Assembly (NCBI RefSeq): GCF_018603905.1 | Contig: NZ_JAHFZZ010000004.1 | Coordinates: 434,001-498,000 of the forward strand | DNA length: 64,000 nt | Direction: 5' to 3' | DNA from: Nonomuraea sp. NEAU-A123 | GTDB lineage: Bacteria > Actinomycetota > Actinomycetes > Streptosporangiales > Streptosporangiaceae | Shown: positions 35,724 through 46,269 of the stretch, one piece after another | Layout of the letters: each line of letters starts with the position of its first letter | Position numbering within the stretch: position 1 is the stretch's first letter | Notes under the pieces: generated by a model | Databases searched by the model: none | What the model saw: only the letters and a program-made list of their open reading frames with translations | What the model was told of the DNA's origin: nothing | Position numbers and translations under genes: made by a program

Positions 35724-36188
35724 ATGAGCCTTACCGAAAGCAGCACGCACCAGGGATTCACGGCCGAGGAGCGGGCCGCGATGAAGGACCACGCCCAGGA
35801 GCTGAAGACGGCCGCGCGCCGTGACTCGCGCGCCGGAAAGGCGGCGGAGAAGGCGGCGGAGGCGGAGCGGGAGGTGCTCGCCAAGATCGCCGAGATGCAG
35901 GACTCGGACCGGATCATGGCCGAGCGCGTCCATGCCGTCATCGCGGCCAGCGCCCCGGTCCTAGCGTCGAAGCTCTGGTACGGAATGCCCGCCTACGCCC
36001 TGGACGGCAAGATCGTCTGCTTCTTCCAGAGCGCGGAGAAGTTCAAGGCGCGCTACGCGACGCTCGGGTTCAGCGACCAGGCGAAGCTGGACGAGGGCAC
36101 GATGTGGGCAGCCGGTTTCGCCCTGACCGAGGTGACGGCCGAGGTGGAGGCGCGGATCGGCGCGCTCGTGAAGCAGTCGGTGAGCTGA
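35724..36188 (+). CDS. DUF1801 (YdhG-like) domain protein
   Basis: A 154-residue protein. The N-terminal ~65 residues are charged and helical (Ala/Lys/Glu-rich). The C-terminal part has the DUF1801 pattern: [34 protein letters not shown]. Frataxin-like fold members are annotated as iron chaperones, without strong functional proof. Strong AGGAGGAG ribosome site before ATG 35724. It is controlled by the adjacent TetR operators. Confidence 0.82.
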   Translation: MSLTESSTHQGFTAEERAAMKDHAQELKTAARRDSRAGKAAEKAAEAEREVLAKIAEMQDSDRIMAERVHAVIAASAPVLASKLWYGMPAYALDGKIVCFFQSAEKFKARYATLGFSDQAKLDEGTMWAAGFALTEVTAEVEARIGALVKQSVS

Positions 36189-36419
36189 GGCGCGCCCCGG
36201 CGAAGAAACCCACAGTCGCTTGCGGCTGGTGGCATGGCCACCATGACTGCCTGCGTACTCCTTCCTATGCAGAGGTGCGCACAGGTAACCGTGCAGAGCT
36301 GACCCGTGACGGTGATCCCGCCCGACCGGATCACCGTGGATTCTGTTGCCGCTCGCACTGACCGGACAGCCCGCACTCGCGCGGCCACCGCTAATCCGGC
36401 GCTGACAACAATGGGGTTG

Positions 36420-36893
36420 TCACTGCCTGGCGGTTTCGGTCGTCTCCCTGATGTGCGCGTTGCGCAGCAGAATGAGCTTGGTCATGTATCGGCGCAGGAC
36501 AAGGGCGTCTACGGCAGTGCCCAATGGGCCAGCGGGCGCGGCAAAGTCGACGATGTCTTTCATCAGGGTCGCCTCTATGCCGCTGTCGTCGTGTGTCGCT
36601 TCAAAAGTGTGCGCGTGGCGCCAGTGCCGGAATGGCCCGTTTACTTGTAAGTCGACGAAGTGCGAAGGGCTGTTGTAGGCGCTGATCGTCGAGGTCAGGT
36701 GCCAGGTGAAGCCGAAGTGCCGTGCTCGCCAGGTGACTTGATCTCCCAGGGAGAGCTGTCCGGAAGTGACCCCTGCGACTGCTTGCTCGCGTGAGTCGCG
36801 CATGGAGGAGGCGTGCAACTCGACCGACAAGGAGGCATCGAAGACGACCGCAGGCGGCGCGAGGACCAAGGTGGCCACCTCGAAACGGGACAT
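36420..36893 (-). CDS. SRPBCC-family protein
   Basis: A 157-residue START-like/SRPBCC protein: N-terminal VATLVLAPPAVVFDASL strand-helix, central LGDQVTWRARHFGFTWHLTSTI sheet and a long C-terminal helix (LRRYMTKLILLRNAHIRE). The fold binds hydrophobic ligands; function unknown. It lies inside the segment bracketed by the 53-bp repeats. Flanking spacer 36189-36419 holds nothing I recognise. Confidence 0.75.
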   Translation of the reverse strand: MSRFEVATLVLAPPAVVFDASLSVELHASSMRDSREQAVAGVTSGQLSLGDQVTWRARHFGFTWHLTSTISAYNSPSHFVDLQVNGPFRHWRHAHTFEATHDDSGIEATLMKDIVDFAAPAGPLGTAVDALVLRRYMTKLILLRNAHIRETTETARQ

Positions 36894-36994
36894 GCGCGGA
36901 TCTTAGCTGTCGCATAAAAGGCGCCACCGGGTGGGTGCGGCGCTCTGTTGATCAGTTCGGGCCAGGTATCTCGTGCTGTAAGTCTGAGATGTCG

Positions 36995-37065
36995 TCAGCT
37001 GGCGGCGACGTCGGTTCCGACGGCGGCGAGTCGGTTCTTGAGCCGGTAGCTGGGTCCGTCGGTGG
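36995..37065 (-). pseudogene. Possible IS21 IstB ATPase C-terminal remnant
   Basis: Reverse-strand codons read DGPSYRLKNRLAAVG and stop shortly afterwards, close to the GDSYRLKNRDLGR-like C-terminus of IstB helper ATPases. No longer coding region is left. It lies beside repeat B. The match is short, so the call is tentative. Confidence 0.35.
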
Positions 37066-37077
37066 CGGTTGGGCATT

Positions 37078-37130
37078 AGCGCTGTAAGGCAAATATAAAG
37101 ATCAGGCCCTGCGAGCGACGCTCTATGTGC
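37078..37130. repeat. Direct repeat copy B (53 bp)
   Basis: Partner of copy A at 34921-34973. It sits in the 450-bp gap before the LamG protein gene; the rest of that gap (37131-37356) contains only probable promoter sequence. Confidence 0.8.
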
Positions 37131-37356
37131 GAGGCCGAAACCATCACTGTCGGCGTGCGGGGGAGTCGGGGCCGATGGCGTTGTCGCTCGTCAGGGCTGG
37201 ATCTTGCTCTTATCGGACGCGCCCCATCGTGCTGGGGCTCCAGATGTTACAGATAATGTGTTCGAATTTTGAGTGATCCATCTCACCCTTGTCGGCTTGA
37301 TCAGGTGAGGATATTGATCTTGTGTCATGTCAACTCACGCCTGATTGAGGGTGTTA

Positions 37357-40300
37357 GTGAACGAATTACGACGTACAACGAGGTTGGGCGGGAAACCGTC
37401 CCGGCAGATCGCTCTGGCGACGGTGCTCACGGTGGCAGCATCGCTGCTGGTAGCGGGAACGGTTACGTCGGCCATGGCCGACCCCGAGCCGGCTGGGAGC
37501 GCTCCCGGCTCGACGAAGACCGTCTTCCCACGTCCTGACGATCCGGACGCGCCACTGCGTGCTGCGATCCAAGAGGCGAAGAAGCAGAACCAGCCTGTGG
37601 CGGTGGAGGCCGCCTTTACCGAGACCGCGCGTACGTGGGCATATCCGGATGGGCATTTATCCACCCAGTCCTACAGCGGCCCGGCACAGCTCCGGCAGGG
37701 CGACGGGTCGTGGGCGTGGATCGACACCACGCTGGAAGAGAAGAACGGGGTTCTGAAGCCGCGCCTGGCCAAGGGCGGAGTCCGAGTGTCGGCGGGCGGT
37801 TCGGGGCCGTTCGCAAGCATACGGCTCGGCCGCGAGGGCATCTTCGGCCTGTCCTGGCCGACCGCGCTGCCCAAGCCGCAACTCAAGGGCAACGTCGCCA
37901 CCTACGTGGGCGCGGCGGGTCCGACGGCAGACCTCGTGGTGACGGCGCTGCCGACCGGGTTCCGGCACGATGTGGTGCTGCGCGAGCGCCCCACGGGCCC
38001 GGTGGAGTTCCGGATTCCGGTGCAGGCGCCAGGGCTCAAGTTCGGCAAGACGAAATCCGGCATGCTCACCCTGTCGGGCGCCAAGGGTAAGAAGATGGCC
38101 ACCGCGCCCGCCCCACGCATGTGGGACGCGGCGGCGGCCAAGGCCGATGCGAAGCAGCCGGGCCGGGAATCCAAGGTCGCCACCGAGGTGAAGACCGAGA
38201 ACGGCGGCACCGTGCTGGTGCTCAGGCCGGACCCGAAGTGGCTGGCCGATGCGGCGACCCAGTACCCGGTGACGGTCGACCCCACCACCACGCTCGGTGT
38301 GACGCAGGAGGTGAGCGTCAAGTCGCCCGACGGCCAGACGGGGCCTGGCATGGTCTCCCGTTCCAATGTCAAGTCCTGCACGCTCCCGTTCAGTTGCACC
38401 TACAGCAACGAGTACGCGACCCGTGCGCTGCTGGCCTTCGACACCGCGCCGATCACCGGCCGCCAGGTGGTCAAGGCCACCATGCAGCTGTACTTGAACG
38501 GCAACGCCCCCACCTGTAGCAGCCTGCAGGCGGTCACGGCGAACCGGATCACCCAGCCTTGGGTGGCCGACGACACCTGGTGGGACGAGCAGCCGGCCAC
38601 CAGCACCGATGAGCGTTCCTCGCTCGACCCCTGCGCCCAGGTGAGGACGGACGGGGCGGTGTGGAGCTGGGACCTGACCGCGATGACCCGCATGTGGGCG
38701 TCAGGCACCGCCAACCACGGCCTGCAACTGCGGCTGGGCAACGAACTTCCGGTCACCAAGGACCTCGTCGAGTCGTTCTCGTTCTGGGCTCTGCTGTGGG
38801 GCGGGGCCAAGGTCCCCAAGCTGAGCGTGGACTGGGTGCTGCCGCCGGAGATCCCCACGGTCACGGCCGAGTCGATCGACTCCATCAACGGCAACGACGC
38901 CATCGCCCGCAGCACCAACGTCAAGGTGACCTACAGGTCCAGCGTCCCGGAGACGGCGAACCTGAACTACACCGTGACGGTCAACGACTCCACCATGGCG
39001 CCTCCGGCGGCCACGCTCCCCACCGGGGAGGCGGCCTTCTGGAAGCTCGATGAGACCTCTGGCGCCACCGCCACCGACTCCTCCAGCAACGGTGTGAACG
39101 CCACGCTGAGCGGAACCTACTCCCGTATCCCGGGGCAGCTCGGACAGGCGGTCAAGCTGTCTCCCGGCGGCTTGATCAGCGCGGGCAAGCCCGTCCTCAA
39201 CACCAACCAGAGCTACACGGTGACGACCTGGGCCCGGTTGGACAGCGGCGCCACCGACCAGGCCGTCCTGTCCCAGATGGGCACCAACCAGCCCGCCTTC
39301 ACCCTGGCTTACGGCACCTCCAGTGCGGCAGAGCTCGATCAGCGGTGGATACTCTCCTTGATAGACAAGGACAACCAGTCCGGCGAGCCGATCCCGATCC
39401 AGTCGAAGAACCTGGCCAAGGTCGGCCAGTGGACGCATCTCACGGCACAATACGACGCGTCCGCCCACAAGATGCGCCTGTACGTGGACGGCGAACTGGC
39501 CGCCGAACGCGAGTACACCGTCGACTGGAACGCCCGCGGTGCCTTCGAGATCGGCCGCGGCGTCGTCTTCGACGAGGACACGACGTTCAACGGCGCCATC
39601 GACGACGTGCACACCTACCAGCGTGTACTGACCGCCGACGAGATCCGCGCCCTGGTCGGCGTGCCCGGCACCACCACCCACAACAACATCCCGTCCGGGC
39701 AGGCACTGGACAAGGTGTTCACCCTCGACAACCCGGCTAGCTTCAAGTTCGTGGTCAAGGCCTGCCGCAGCGGCATCACCCCGCCGTCCTGCAACGAAAG
39801 CCCGGCCTACCGCATCACCAGCGACGCACCCATGCTGCCGTCCGACGCCGAGACCGGCATGGCCGACCCGGCTCAGCCGATCTTGTCCGGCATGGTCAAC
39901 CGGCCCTCCGGCGGAGCAGTCACCGCCAAGTACTACCTGTATGACAGCAACGGCCTACCTGTCGGCTCTGCGCCTCTCGGCAGCCGCACGGTCAACGGAG
40001 GCGAACGTGCCTCCTTCCAGGTCCCGGCCAACACCGTGCGAGCGGGCAGTACCTACAAGTGGCAGATGAGTGCCTGTGTCAGCGGCCGGCAAGACGGCGG
40101 CGGCACCGATCCCACCCCAACGCCGACCCCGACCATCACGCCAACGGTCACCCCGACTCCCACTCCAACCCCCACACCTACGCCCACTCCGACTCCCACG
40201 CCAACCCCGACACCTACGCCATCGCCCACCGGCTTGGTGGCCGCCTACGGCATGAACGAAGGCGCTGGCACCGCCATTGCCGATGCGACCGGCACCAACA

Positions 40301-42783
40301 ATGGCACCGCTGGCGGCACCAGTTGGGTGGCCGGCAAATACGGTCAAGCCCTGTCCTTCAACGGCACTTCCAGCTCGATCACCATCAATGACTCCCCCTC
40401 CCTGCGGCTGACCAACGCGCTGACCCTGTCGGCGTGGGTCAAACCCAGCGCGGTGGACGGCTGGCGAGCCGTGATCGCCAAGGACTTCGACACCCTCGAC
40501 GACATGTCCTACAGCCTGTACGCCGCCGCCGAAGGTAAGCCCGTCGGATCGCTCACCATCGACGACGAGCCCGAATCGGTCACCGGGACCACAGCACTGA
40601 CCACCAACACCTGGGCCCACCTCGCCGTCACCTACGACGGCACCACCGCCCGCCTCTACCGCAACGGCACCCAAATCGGCCAAGCGCCCATCACCGGCCC
40701 GATCATGAACGACGCCGGAAAACTCCACATCGGTGGTAACACCCCCTACGGCGACTACTTCAAGGGCACCATCGACGACGTCCGCATCTACAACCGCGCC
40801 CAAACCACCGCCGAAATCACCACCGACATGAACGCTCCGATCGGCGGAGTCACTTCCTCAGCAGCCGCCCGGTCCGCTGCGTCTGCCGTTGCGGACAGCC
40901 CGGCCAGCGAGGTCTGCACTTCCAAGACCGCCCCCGTCAGCTTCACCACTCCCGGCACGCCCCCCGTCGACCCGGTGGAAGAAGTCCGGCACCTCACGCT
41001 CGGCAAGGACAGCTTCGTCGTCAAGACCGCCAAGACCGACCCCACTGCTTGTAACGGCAGCCCGTGCACGGTTACGGACGCAACGACGATGCAGATTGGT
41101 GGCACGGGGGCCGATAAGACAGCGGCTGTCATAGGGTTCAAACTCGACGAATTACCCAATGGTGCGATGGTGTCAGAGGGGTTCCTCAAGCTCGGTACAC
41201 CAACGTGCCCGGCGGGCACGTGCCCTGCGGACGCAGTTGTAACAGCGACGCCACTGAAGAGCCCAGTAACCGGTGAGACAAAGGGCTCAGACCTAGCAGG
41301 TGACGCCGATACCGGCACTACGCCATATGCGCTCCCGTTGGAGGCTCCGCAGGCGGATGTTGCTGACAGTGTTTACCAGTGGTTGCTGATCACGTCCAAC
41401 AGGGACGAGGTTATAATAATCGGTGATGCTTCAGCGGCAGAACAGCCGTCTTTGGCATTGAGATATCTCCCACCTGGCCCGCCAAGCAACGTGCTCAATT
41501 TGACCGCGCAAGCTGGTGACGCTAGTGCAATCGCCAGTTGGGGTGCTCCAAAATCCAACGGCAGTATGGCGTTGCTTACCGGATACGATGTCGAGGTGAT
41601 TGATGACAGTGGAACGGTCGTTAAGACCGCGACCGTCGAAGATCCTTACGCGATAATGTCCGGACTAACCAATGGCCATTCCCACACGGTAAAGGTTCGG
41701 GCTAAGACCGCATTAGGCGCCAGTGATTGGGAGAGCGCATCGGTTGCGCCACAAGCCGTACCCCCGCCGAGCCAAACCGTTCCATGCATACCTTTTCTCG
41801 ACCTACCCCCCTCGGCGGCGAGAGCCACTAAAGTATCTGAGTCGGGAGCCCTAGAGTATAGTGAAAGGGTTAAAAGGTATTACCAGGCACAGGACGCAGT
41901 TATAGAGGGTCGTGCGGCGACCATCTGGGACGCTCCCGGCGTAACGCCTAGGGCGCCCAGTACGGCTCAGCTCTCCCTACTCAATGCCTCGCTTTTGCAG
42001 TTCAGGTCGGAACTAAACGAGCAGGGCGAATCGCGCACGAACTCAGCTGTTAAGCTGAGCGATGTTGTGGTCCGTCAACTGCCGAACGGTAGTGTACTCG
42101 TCGCTGCCGATGTCGAGCGCACATGGGACACCCAAATATCGACGACGCCGCAGAAGAGCTCGCTAGCTCCAGTAACCATTGGAAATCGAGGGCAAGTCGA
42201 GCCTATTGACTCCACTATCACGGTGCACGCGTTCGACCGATGCGGAAATATTACGAGCATCGAAGTCCCAATAGAGTCATTCAAAGACCCCACGGACTTC
42301 GGAGACGATGGCGGTAACTCTCGGCCACCCATATGCGGAAACGCATCAGGAAACTCCGCTGCTGTTACAACTCAGAGCTGCAGCGGATCCACGATACCCG
42401 ATTGCGGTAAAATACATACCTGGGGAGTTCCTAACAAGATCAAGTTAATAATTAGAAGGCGCGGAGGCGGTGAGACGAACGGGAAGCCCTATATCGGATA
42501 CTATATCGAAGCGCAAGTTCCAGCTTCTGGCCTCGAAGCATGGCTGAATCGTTCGGGATCGCGAGGAGTATTCTCGCGCACATGGGCGAAAATGTACAAT
42601 GATACGAAGTATCGCTACCATCAGAACAAGACGTCGTGGAGCACTCCCGAGAAGCCTCAATGGGAAGTGCATTACAATCTAAAAGTAGAACCTGGCTCCC
42701 AGATGAGAGTAGAGGGAGCTCTCATAGTCGCTGGTTACAACGGTTATTTCGCCTCAGCGTGGACTACATGCTGGGCTCGCTAG
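37357..42783 (+). CDS. Giant secreted DNRLRE/LamG/Fn3 multidomain protein with a low-GC C-terminal region
   Basis: About 1808 residues. Signal peptide at ~17-44 ([18 protein letters not shown]). A first DNRLRE-like domain at ~315-495, a LamG/jellyroll domain at ~553-770, a Thr-Pro linker (~920-955), a second LamG at ~958-1165, a second DNRLRE-like domain at ~1211-1375, Fn3 at ~1373-1468 and an unknown C-terminus (1470-1808) rich in basic and aromatic residues with several cysteines. From about base 41040 codon use shifts to A/T-ending codons. Such N-terminal modules occur in surface or Rhs-like toxin carriers; here no Rhs repeats are seen. GTG 37357 is preferred (GAGGG five bases before). The C-terminal function is unknown. 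Confidence 0.85.
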   Translation: MNELRRTTRLGGKPSRQIALATVLTVAASLLVAGTVTSAMADPEPAGSAPGSTKTVFPRPDDPDAPLRAAIQEAKKQNQPVAVEAAFTETARTWAYPDGHLSTQSYSGPAQLRQGDGSWAWIDTTLEEKNGVLKPRLAKGGVRVSAGGSGPFASIRLGREGIFGLSWPTALPKPQLKGNVATYVGAAGPTADLVVTALPTGFRHDVVLRERPTGPVEFRIPVQAPGLKFGKTKSGMLTLSGAKGKKMATAPAPRMWDAAAAKADAKQPGRESKVATEVKTENGGTVLVLRPDPKWLADAATQYPVTVDPTTTLGVTQEVSVKSPDGQTGPGMVSRSNVKSCTLPFSCTYSNEYATRALLAFDTAPITGRQVVKATMQLYLNGNAPTCSSLQAVTANRITQPWVADDTWWDEQPATSTDERSSLDPCAQVRTDGAVWSWDLTAMTRMWASGTANHGLQLRLGNELPVTKDLVESFSFWALLWGGAKVPKLSVDWVLPPEIPTVTAESIDSINGNDAIARSTNVKVTYRSSVPETANLNYTVTVNDSTMAPPAATLPTGEAAFWKLDETSGATATDSSSNGVNATLSGTYSRIPGQLGQAVKLSPGGLISAGKPVLNTNQSYTVTTWARLDSGATDQAVLSQMGTNQPAFTLAYGTSSAAELDQRWILSLIDKDNQSGEPIPIQSKNLAKVGQWTHLTAQYDASAHKMRLYVDGELAAEREYTVDWNARGAFEIGRGVVFDEDTTFNGAIDDVHTYQRVLTADEIRALVGVPGTTTHNNIPSGQALDKVFTLDNPASFKFVVKACRSGITPPSCNESPAYRITSDAPMLPSDAETGMADPAQPILSGMVNRPSGGAVTAKYYLYDSNGLPVGSAPLGSRTVNGGERASFQVPANTVRAGSTYKWQMSACVSGRQDGGGTDPTPTPTPTITPTVTPTPTPTPTPTPTPTPTPTPTPTPSPTGLVAAYGMNEGAGTAIADATGTNNGTAGGTSWVAGKYGQALSFNGTSSSITINDSPSLRLTNALTLSAWVKPSAVDGWRAVIAKDFDTLDDMSYSLYAAAEGKPVGSLTIDDEPESVTGTTALTTNTWAHLAVTYDGTTARLYRNGTQIGQAPITGPIMNDAGKLHIGGNTPYGDYFKGTIDDVRIYNRAQTTAEITTDMNAPIGGVTSSAAARSAASAVADSPASEVCTSKTAPVSFTTPGTPPVDPVEEVRHLTLGKDSFVVKTAKTDPTACNGSPCTVTDATTMQIGGTGADKTAAVIGFKLDELPNGAMVSEGFLKLGTPTCPAGTCPADAVVTATPLKSPVTGETKGSDLAGDADTGTTPYALPLEAPQADVADSVYQWLLITSNRDEVIIIGDASAAEQPSLALRYLPPGPPSNVLNLTAQAGDASAIASWGAPKSNGSMALLTGYDVEVIDDSGTVVKTATVEDPYAIMSGLTNGHSHTVKVRAKTALGASDWESASVAPQAVPPPSQTVPCIPFLDLPPSAARATKVSESGALEYSERVKRYYQAQDAVIEGRAATIWDAPGVTPRAPSTAQLSLLNASLLQFRSELNEQGESRTNSAVKLSDVVVRQLPNGSVLVAADVERTWDTQISTTPQKSSLAPVTIGNRGQVEPIDSTITVHAFDRCGNITSIEVPIESFKDPTDFGDDGGNSRPPICGNASGNSAAVTTQSCSGSTIPDCGKIHTWGVPNKIKLIIRRRGGGETNGKPYIGYYIEAQVPASGLEAWLNRSGSRGVFSRTWAKMYNDTKYRYHQNKTSWSTPEKPQWEVHYNLKVEPGSQMRVEGALIVAGYNGYFASAWTTCWAR
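40110..40227. repeat. Thr-Pro coding tandem repeat
   Basis: Degenerate ACN-CCN repeats encode a TPTPTP linker between the first and second LamG parts, typical of extended spacers in secreted actinomycete proteins. Confidence 0.9.
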
Positions 42784-42827
42784 CCTTCAACTCCTGATTG
42801 GATTAAGTCGCATTGTCGAGATCAGAG

Positions 42828-43364
42828 ATGGCTTCTCTTATCCTTGACGACGCTGACTATGTCGTAGGGCGACCTCCTCTTCCGGGGGAGGTCGTTCCTA
42901 TTGCTCGTTGGCGCTCTACAGAAGGAATCGGGGCAGTATTGTGTCTTCGGCGCCGAAAGAATGGAATATTGGCGTCAGAGATTTCTATTGCCGCGCAAGA
43001 CTCTGACGGTATCTGGATGGATCTAGGCCTCGATTCCGGGTCCAGTGAGTACCCTGACGTTTTCTCATTGCATCTCGAAGAATCAGAGATAGTGGCCCTT
43101 GGTTCCACCGAGGTATGGATATCTCAGCATCACCCTAGAAATGGCGATGGGGCCACGCTGCGCCTCCTAGAACTCGGTCTGGGAAGCTCAGTAACATCTG
43201 TTATATGTGAGACTAGTTCCTCAAACATAGAGCAAGAGATCTCGCCTGTGCGGGTTTCGCTTGTTGGCCTCTGGGGGGAAGAAGCTGCAACAATAAGCGT
43301 CTATGCGGGTAGTACAGTCATCCAAAGACTTCCACTGGCCCCCCGCTTTGACGGATCTTGCTGA
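42828..43364 (+). CDS. Small low-GC protein after the LamG giant (possible immunity-type gene)
   Basis: A 178-residue protein with no match I recognise. It is acidic overall, has no signal peptide or membrane segment and appears beta-rich (VPIARWRSTEGIGAVLCLRRR, SEYPDVFSLHLEE). It starts 44 bp after the giant's stop and shares its A/T-rich codon use, unlike the high-GC neighbours. An acidic cytoplasmic gene behind a variable C-terminus is the usual layout of toxin-immunity pairs, but no toxin fold is shown. Start ATG 42828; a TTG at 42813 is possible. Confidence 0.65.
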   Translation: MASLILDDADYVVGRPPLPGEVVPIARWRSTEGIGAVLCLRRRKNGILASEISIAAQDSDGIWMDLGLDSGSSEYPDVFSLHLEESEIVALGSTEVWISQHHPRNGDGATLRLLELGLGSSVTSVICETSSSNIEQEISPVRVSLVGLWGEEAATISVYAGSTVIQRLPLAPRFDGSC

Positions 43365-43464
43365 GCAATAGCTACTGAGCTATTTCCGCGTGCCAAGCAG
43401 AGTAGGAGGTAAGATTCACGCCCGACGTATTCGGGTAGCGTGTGATCGCTGATAGTCGAGTAGG

Positions 43465-43612
43465 TCAGGTTGGTGTTGGGTCGGGTGCCATTTTGGCACG
43501 GCCGAGTAGGGCGTCGCGGATGCCTGAGGCCAGGGCGTCGGTGCCGTGCTTGGCTGTGGTGGAGATGTAAGCCACGGATGGCGTGCTGGCCTGAGCGTTC
43601 ACCAGCGCTGCG
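43465..43612 (-). pseudogene. C-terminal tail of an IS66-like transposase
   Basis: Reverse-strand codons give VAYISTTAKHGTDALASG followed by IRDALLGRAKMAPDP and a stop, similar to the Y(I/L)ST-KHG-(x)-LR-ALxG-WMP end of actinobacterial IS66 transposases. Nothing upstream of it is open. High-GC remnant in a lower-GC gap. Confidence 0.45.
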
Positions 43613-43640
43613 AGGAGCGACAACGCTATGTGAGATCATG

Positions 43641-43708
43641 AGTAATAGGGGTTCTTCGATCTTGATGGTGTGACCATCTCCCCTCAAGATCGAAGAACCC
43701 CTATTACT
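43641..43708. repeat. Perfect 25-bp inverted repeat with an 18-bp centre
   Basis: Arms at 43641-43665 and 43684-43708 are exact reverse complements (each beginning AGTAATAGGGG outward). The form is that of two IS terminal repeats joined without the body, or a MITE-like element. It ends 14 bp before the lipoprotein start and could also fold in its mRNA leader. Confidence 0.85.
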
Positions 43709-43722
43709 GAGATAGGAAAGGG

Positions 43723-44186
43723 ATGCGCGGGTTAGCTATCGTTGTCTTGGCTATAATGCTCTTGTCGGGTTGCTCGGCACAGGGTGGGGCGGACCAAGAT
43801 CTGCCCGACACTGCGAAACCCTCCCCTCCGCTTGCTTCGGCCGGTCGCTCCCCCTACACGATGCGGCCTCTAACGGATCTAGGAAAATAGCCAAGGGAAA
43901 GGTTGCGCTCTATCACGCCGACGAGAAGGGGGAACAGGCTTACTGGCCCACGAAGGTAAAACTCGGCACTCACTATACAGTCGCTGTAGATTGCGTGGGG
44001 CTAGAAGGGGAGTTGGTGGTCGAGACAGTAAACGGCGCTGGCCCGCACCTGGTGCGGCCATGCAAAGCCGGCGATGCCATGTATGCAATTGGTAATTATC
44101 CGCGGAAGCCACCAAAAGTTCGCGAACTCACGATTCGGGCACCGCGTGGGGCCGGGTGGGCAATACTAATCACCGTGCTCCCCTGA
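43723..44186 (+). pseudogene. Frameshifted small lipoprotein
   Basis: The first frame begins MRGLAIVVLAIMLLSGCSA, a lipoprotein signal with lipobox LSGC, and stops at 43888-43890 after LTDLGK. The next frame continues with KIAKGKVALYHADEKG and runs to 44186. One extra A in the AAAA run near 43883-43886 would fuse the two into a ~153-residue lipoprotein. The distal part is a beta-rich domain with two cysteines (DCVGLEG, RPCKAGD). A real mutation, a sequencing error or -1 slippage are all possible. Family unknown. Confidence 0.6.
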
Positions 44187-44205
44187 GCGCGCTTCCCTCC
44201 TACAG

Positions 44206-44264
44206 GTCCGGCTGCGCAGTCGGACAACTGATTTCTTTTAGAAACCGTTCACTCTCAGAGAGTG
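44206..44264. terminator. Terminator-like hairpins between convergent genes
   Basis: GTCCG...CGGAC hairpin at 44206-44225 and CACTCT-CAG-AGAGTG at 44250-44264 lie between the lipoprotein and the convergent XRE/TPR gene. Confidence 0.4.
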
Positions 44265-44265
44265 G

Positions 44266-45603
44266 TTAAACCAAGGTGCGGGCGCGGTTCAGGAAGCTGC
44301 GAGCTGCCGGCTCAGTCCTGTAAGGGGCCAGCAGTTCAACGAAGCCGCGGATGTGGTCGGTACTGCGCGTGGAGCTGATGTGCTCCGTCAAGCTCAGGGC
44401 CTGACCGGCGGAGTCGCAGGCCCGGTCGAGGTCTTTCTGCTGCAGTTGGGCTGTGGCCATCCGGGTGAGGTAGAGAGAGTGGTCGCGTACGTAGCCTGGG
44501 CCGTATCCGGCGGCAGCTTCGGTGAATTTCTCCTGTGCTCTGACAGGGTCGCCCAGGTCGAGCATGCACGAGCCCGTCAGCATGTCCACTTCAGCGCGAT
44601 CGACCCAGTATGCCCAAGGTGGGTCGTCGTCGCTGGTGCCTTCGCTCAGGCAGTCAACGGCTTGGTTCAGAGCGTGGTGACAGCGGCGGGCATCGCCTGT
44701 CTTGGCCAGCGCTCTGGCTTGGCGGGCGTGCAGCATCGCATCGACGGTCGGGGTGCTGCGTCCACGTACCGCGGCTTGAGCTGTGCGGACCATGCTGTCG
44801 GCCTCGTGGGGGTTGCCCACGGAGTACTGCTGGATGGCGGCGAAGGCGAGGATGTTCGCGCCCAGTAGACGGTCACCGCTGGTGTGGGCGGAGCGCAGGG
44901 CGGCGTGGAAGTAGCGTTGCGCGGCGGCGTGCTGGCCGGCGTCGAAGCGCATCCAGCCGGCCATTCGTGCCAAGTCGGCTGCTTGGGCGTTGAGGCGGAT
45001 GCCTTGGGCCTGGGTGTAGGAGCTCTCGCTCAGCAAGCGGGTGACCAGCGACAGGTGGGCCTCGGCTTCACCGATCAGGTCGCCGCCGCCCAGAGTGTCA
45101 TCGGCGCGTTGCAGGTCAGCGATGCGTTCATCAATGCGGCTGATCATCGCGGCGCTGACGCGGCGGCCGGACCCGGTAACGGCGTGGACAATCTCGGGTT
45201 CGGTGATCAGCCAGTCGTGGAGAAGCGTGGTCAAGGTGACGCCGGACAAGATGACGAAGCCGCGACGGTCCATACGTCCGCTCCTCAGCGAATCAGCTAG
45301 GACTTCCACCGTACCCCTGGGGGTCCAGGGATAGTACAGCTCGGGAATGTCGGGAGCGGGTAGCCACAGCGGCCACGGAGCCAGCAGGTGTTCGCCTTCG
45401 GGGAGATTGAACACCTTGACGAGGAGTTCCTGCGTGACGATGTCGGGGACTTGGCCGTGCTCCCAGCGCGAGACCGTCTTCTTGCTGGTCGCCACGTTCA
45501 CGTGCTCGCGACCGCCTGCATCGAGCACCTGCTCGGCGAGGTCCTTTTGCGACCAGCCGCGTAGCTGCCGAGCCTGCGTCAGGCGGTGATGTGCGACGTC
45601 CAC
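44266..45603 (-). CDS. XRE-family regulator with TPR-like C-terminal domain
   Basis: A 445-residue protein: helix-turn-helix at residues ~7-62 (RQLRGWSQKDLAEQV, SKKTVSRWEHG) and a helical repeat domain from ~145 to the end (LSLVTRLLSES, AQRYFHAALRSAH, AQEKFTEAAAGYG). This layout is common in actinomycete regulators that bind peptides or proteins. GTG start at 45603 behind AGGAGG. It diverges from the HATPase gene, suggesting a shared regulatory unit. Confidence 0.85.
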   Translation of the reverse strand: MDVAHHRLTQARQLRGWSQKDLAEQVLDAGGREHVNVATSKKTVSRWEHGQVPDIVTQELLVKVFNLPEGEHLLAPWPLWLPAPDIPELYYPWTPRGTVEVLADSLRSGRMDRRGFVILSGVTLTTLLHDWLITEPEIVHAVTGSGRRVSAAMISRIDERIADLQRADDTLGGGDLIGEAEAHLSLVTRLLSESSYTQAQGIRLNAQAADLARMAGWMRFDAGQHAAAQRYFHAALRSAHTSGDRLLGANILAFAAIQQYSVGNPHEADSMVRTAQAAVRGRSTPTVDAMLHARQARALAKTGDARRCHHALNQAVDCLSEGTSDDDPPWAYWVDRAEVDMLTGSCMLDLGDPVRAQEKFTEAAAGYGPGYVRDHSLYLTRMATAQLQQKDLDRACDSAGQALSLTEHISSTRSTDHIRGFVELLAPYRTEPAARSFLNRARTLV

Positions 45604-45825
45604 AGCGCCTCCTGGAAGACCTGGCCGGGTCCTGGCGCCATGATAACGCTCGGTTAGGTGGTGGTCAGCAGATCGTCACCATGGCGGCGACCTTCAGGGA
45701 GTAGCAGGGGACCGGAGGGGACTTGACAGGGCCCTGTGTCCACGCTGAGCGGTCTTCCACAGCAGGCTGGTCGGGAGTTTCCTGTGGGACGTGAACGCGC
45801 CCGATCGAATCTTGGAGGTTGCCCA

Positions 45826-46260
45826 ATGAACGGGCTGTTCCTGGCCGAGATCGTATTGCCAGGGGTTACGCGTTCGGTGGCGGTGGCTCGCCGGTGTGTG
45901 GGGGAGGTGCTGATGGTCGCCGGGCATGAGGACGTGGACGATGTCCAGCTGGTGGTCAGTGAGCTGATCACAAACGCCGTGGCGCACACCGCATCCGGCG
46001 AGCCTGGCGGGTTCGTCACGGTGGAGGTCACCTCCCTGGATGCCGCGACGGCCTACATCGAGGTGATCGACGAAGGGGCGGCGGTGACCGTTCCCGAGGT
46101 GCGTAACGCCGACGTCGGCGAGTGTGGCGGGCGGGGCCTGTGGCTGGTGGCGGCGGTCGCGGTCGGTTGGGGCGTGCGCGATGAGGGCTACCGGCGACGG
46201 GTGGTGTGGGCGGAGATGTCCACCAAGAACGGCACGTCCGCCGGTGCGGCAAGGACGTGA
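45826..46260 (+). CDS. ATP-binding anti-sigma/SpoIIAB-like HATPase
   Basis: A 144-residue HATPase_c protein: VQLVVSELITNAVAHT (N-box), EVIDEG and GGRGLWLVAAVAVGWG (G boxes). These short kinase-like proteins usually act as anti-sigma factors or regulators in streptomycete signalling. The ATG at 45826 has a GGAGG ribosome site. Paired in tandem with a small gene and divergent from the XRE/TPR regulator. Confidence 0.88.
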   Translation: MNGLFLAEIVLPGVTRSVAVARRCVGEVLMVAGHEDVDDVQLVVSELITNAVAHTASGEPGGFVTVEVTSLDAATAYIEVIDEGAAVTVPEVRNADVGECGGRGLWLVAAVAVGWGVRDEGYRRRVVWAEMSTKNGTSAGAART

Positions 46261-46269
46261 GGGCGCGAA

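Noticed and set aside
40110..40227. Possible CRISPR-like tandem repeat
   Set aside because: It is a degenerate ACN-CCN repeat coding Thr-Pro in frame, without spacers. No CRISPR array seen anywhere.
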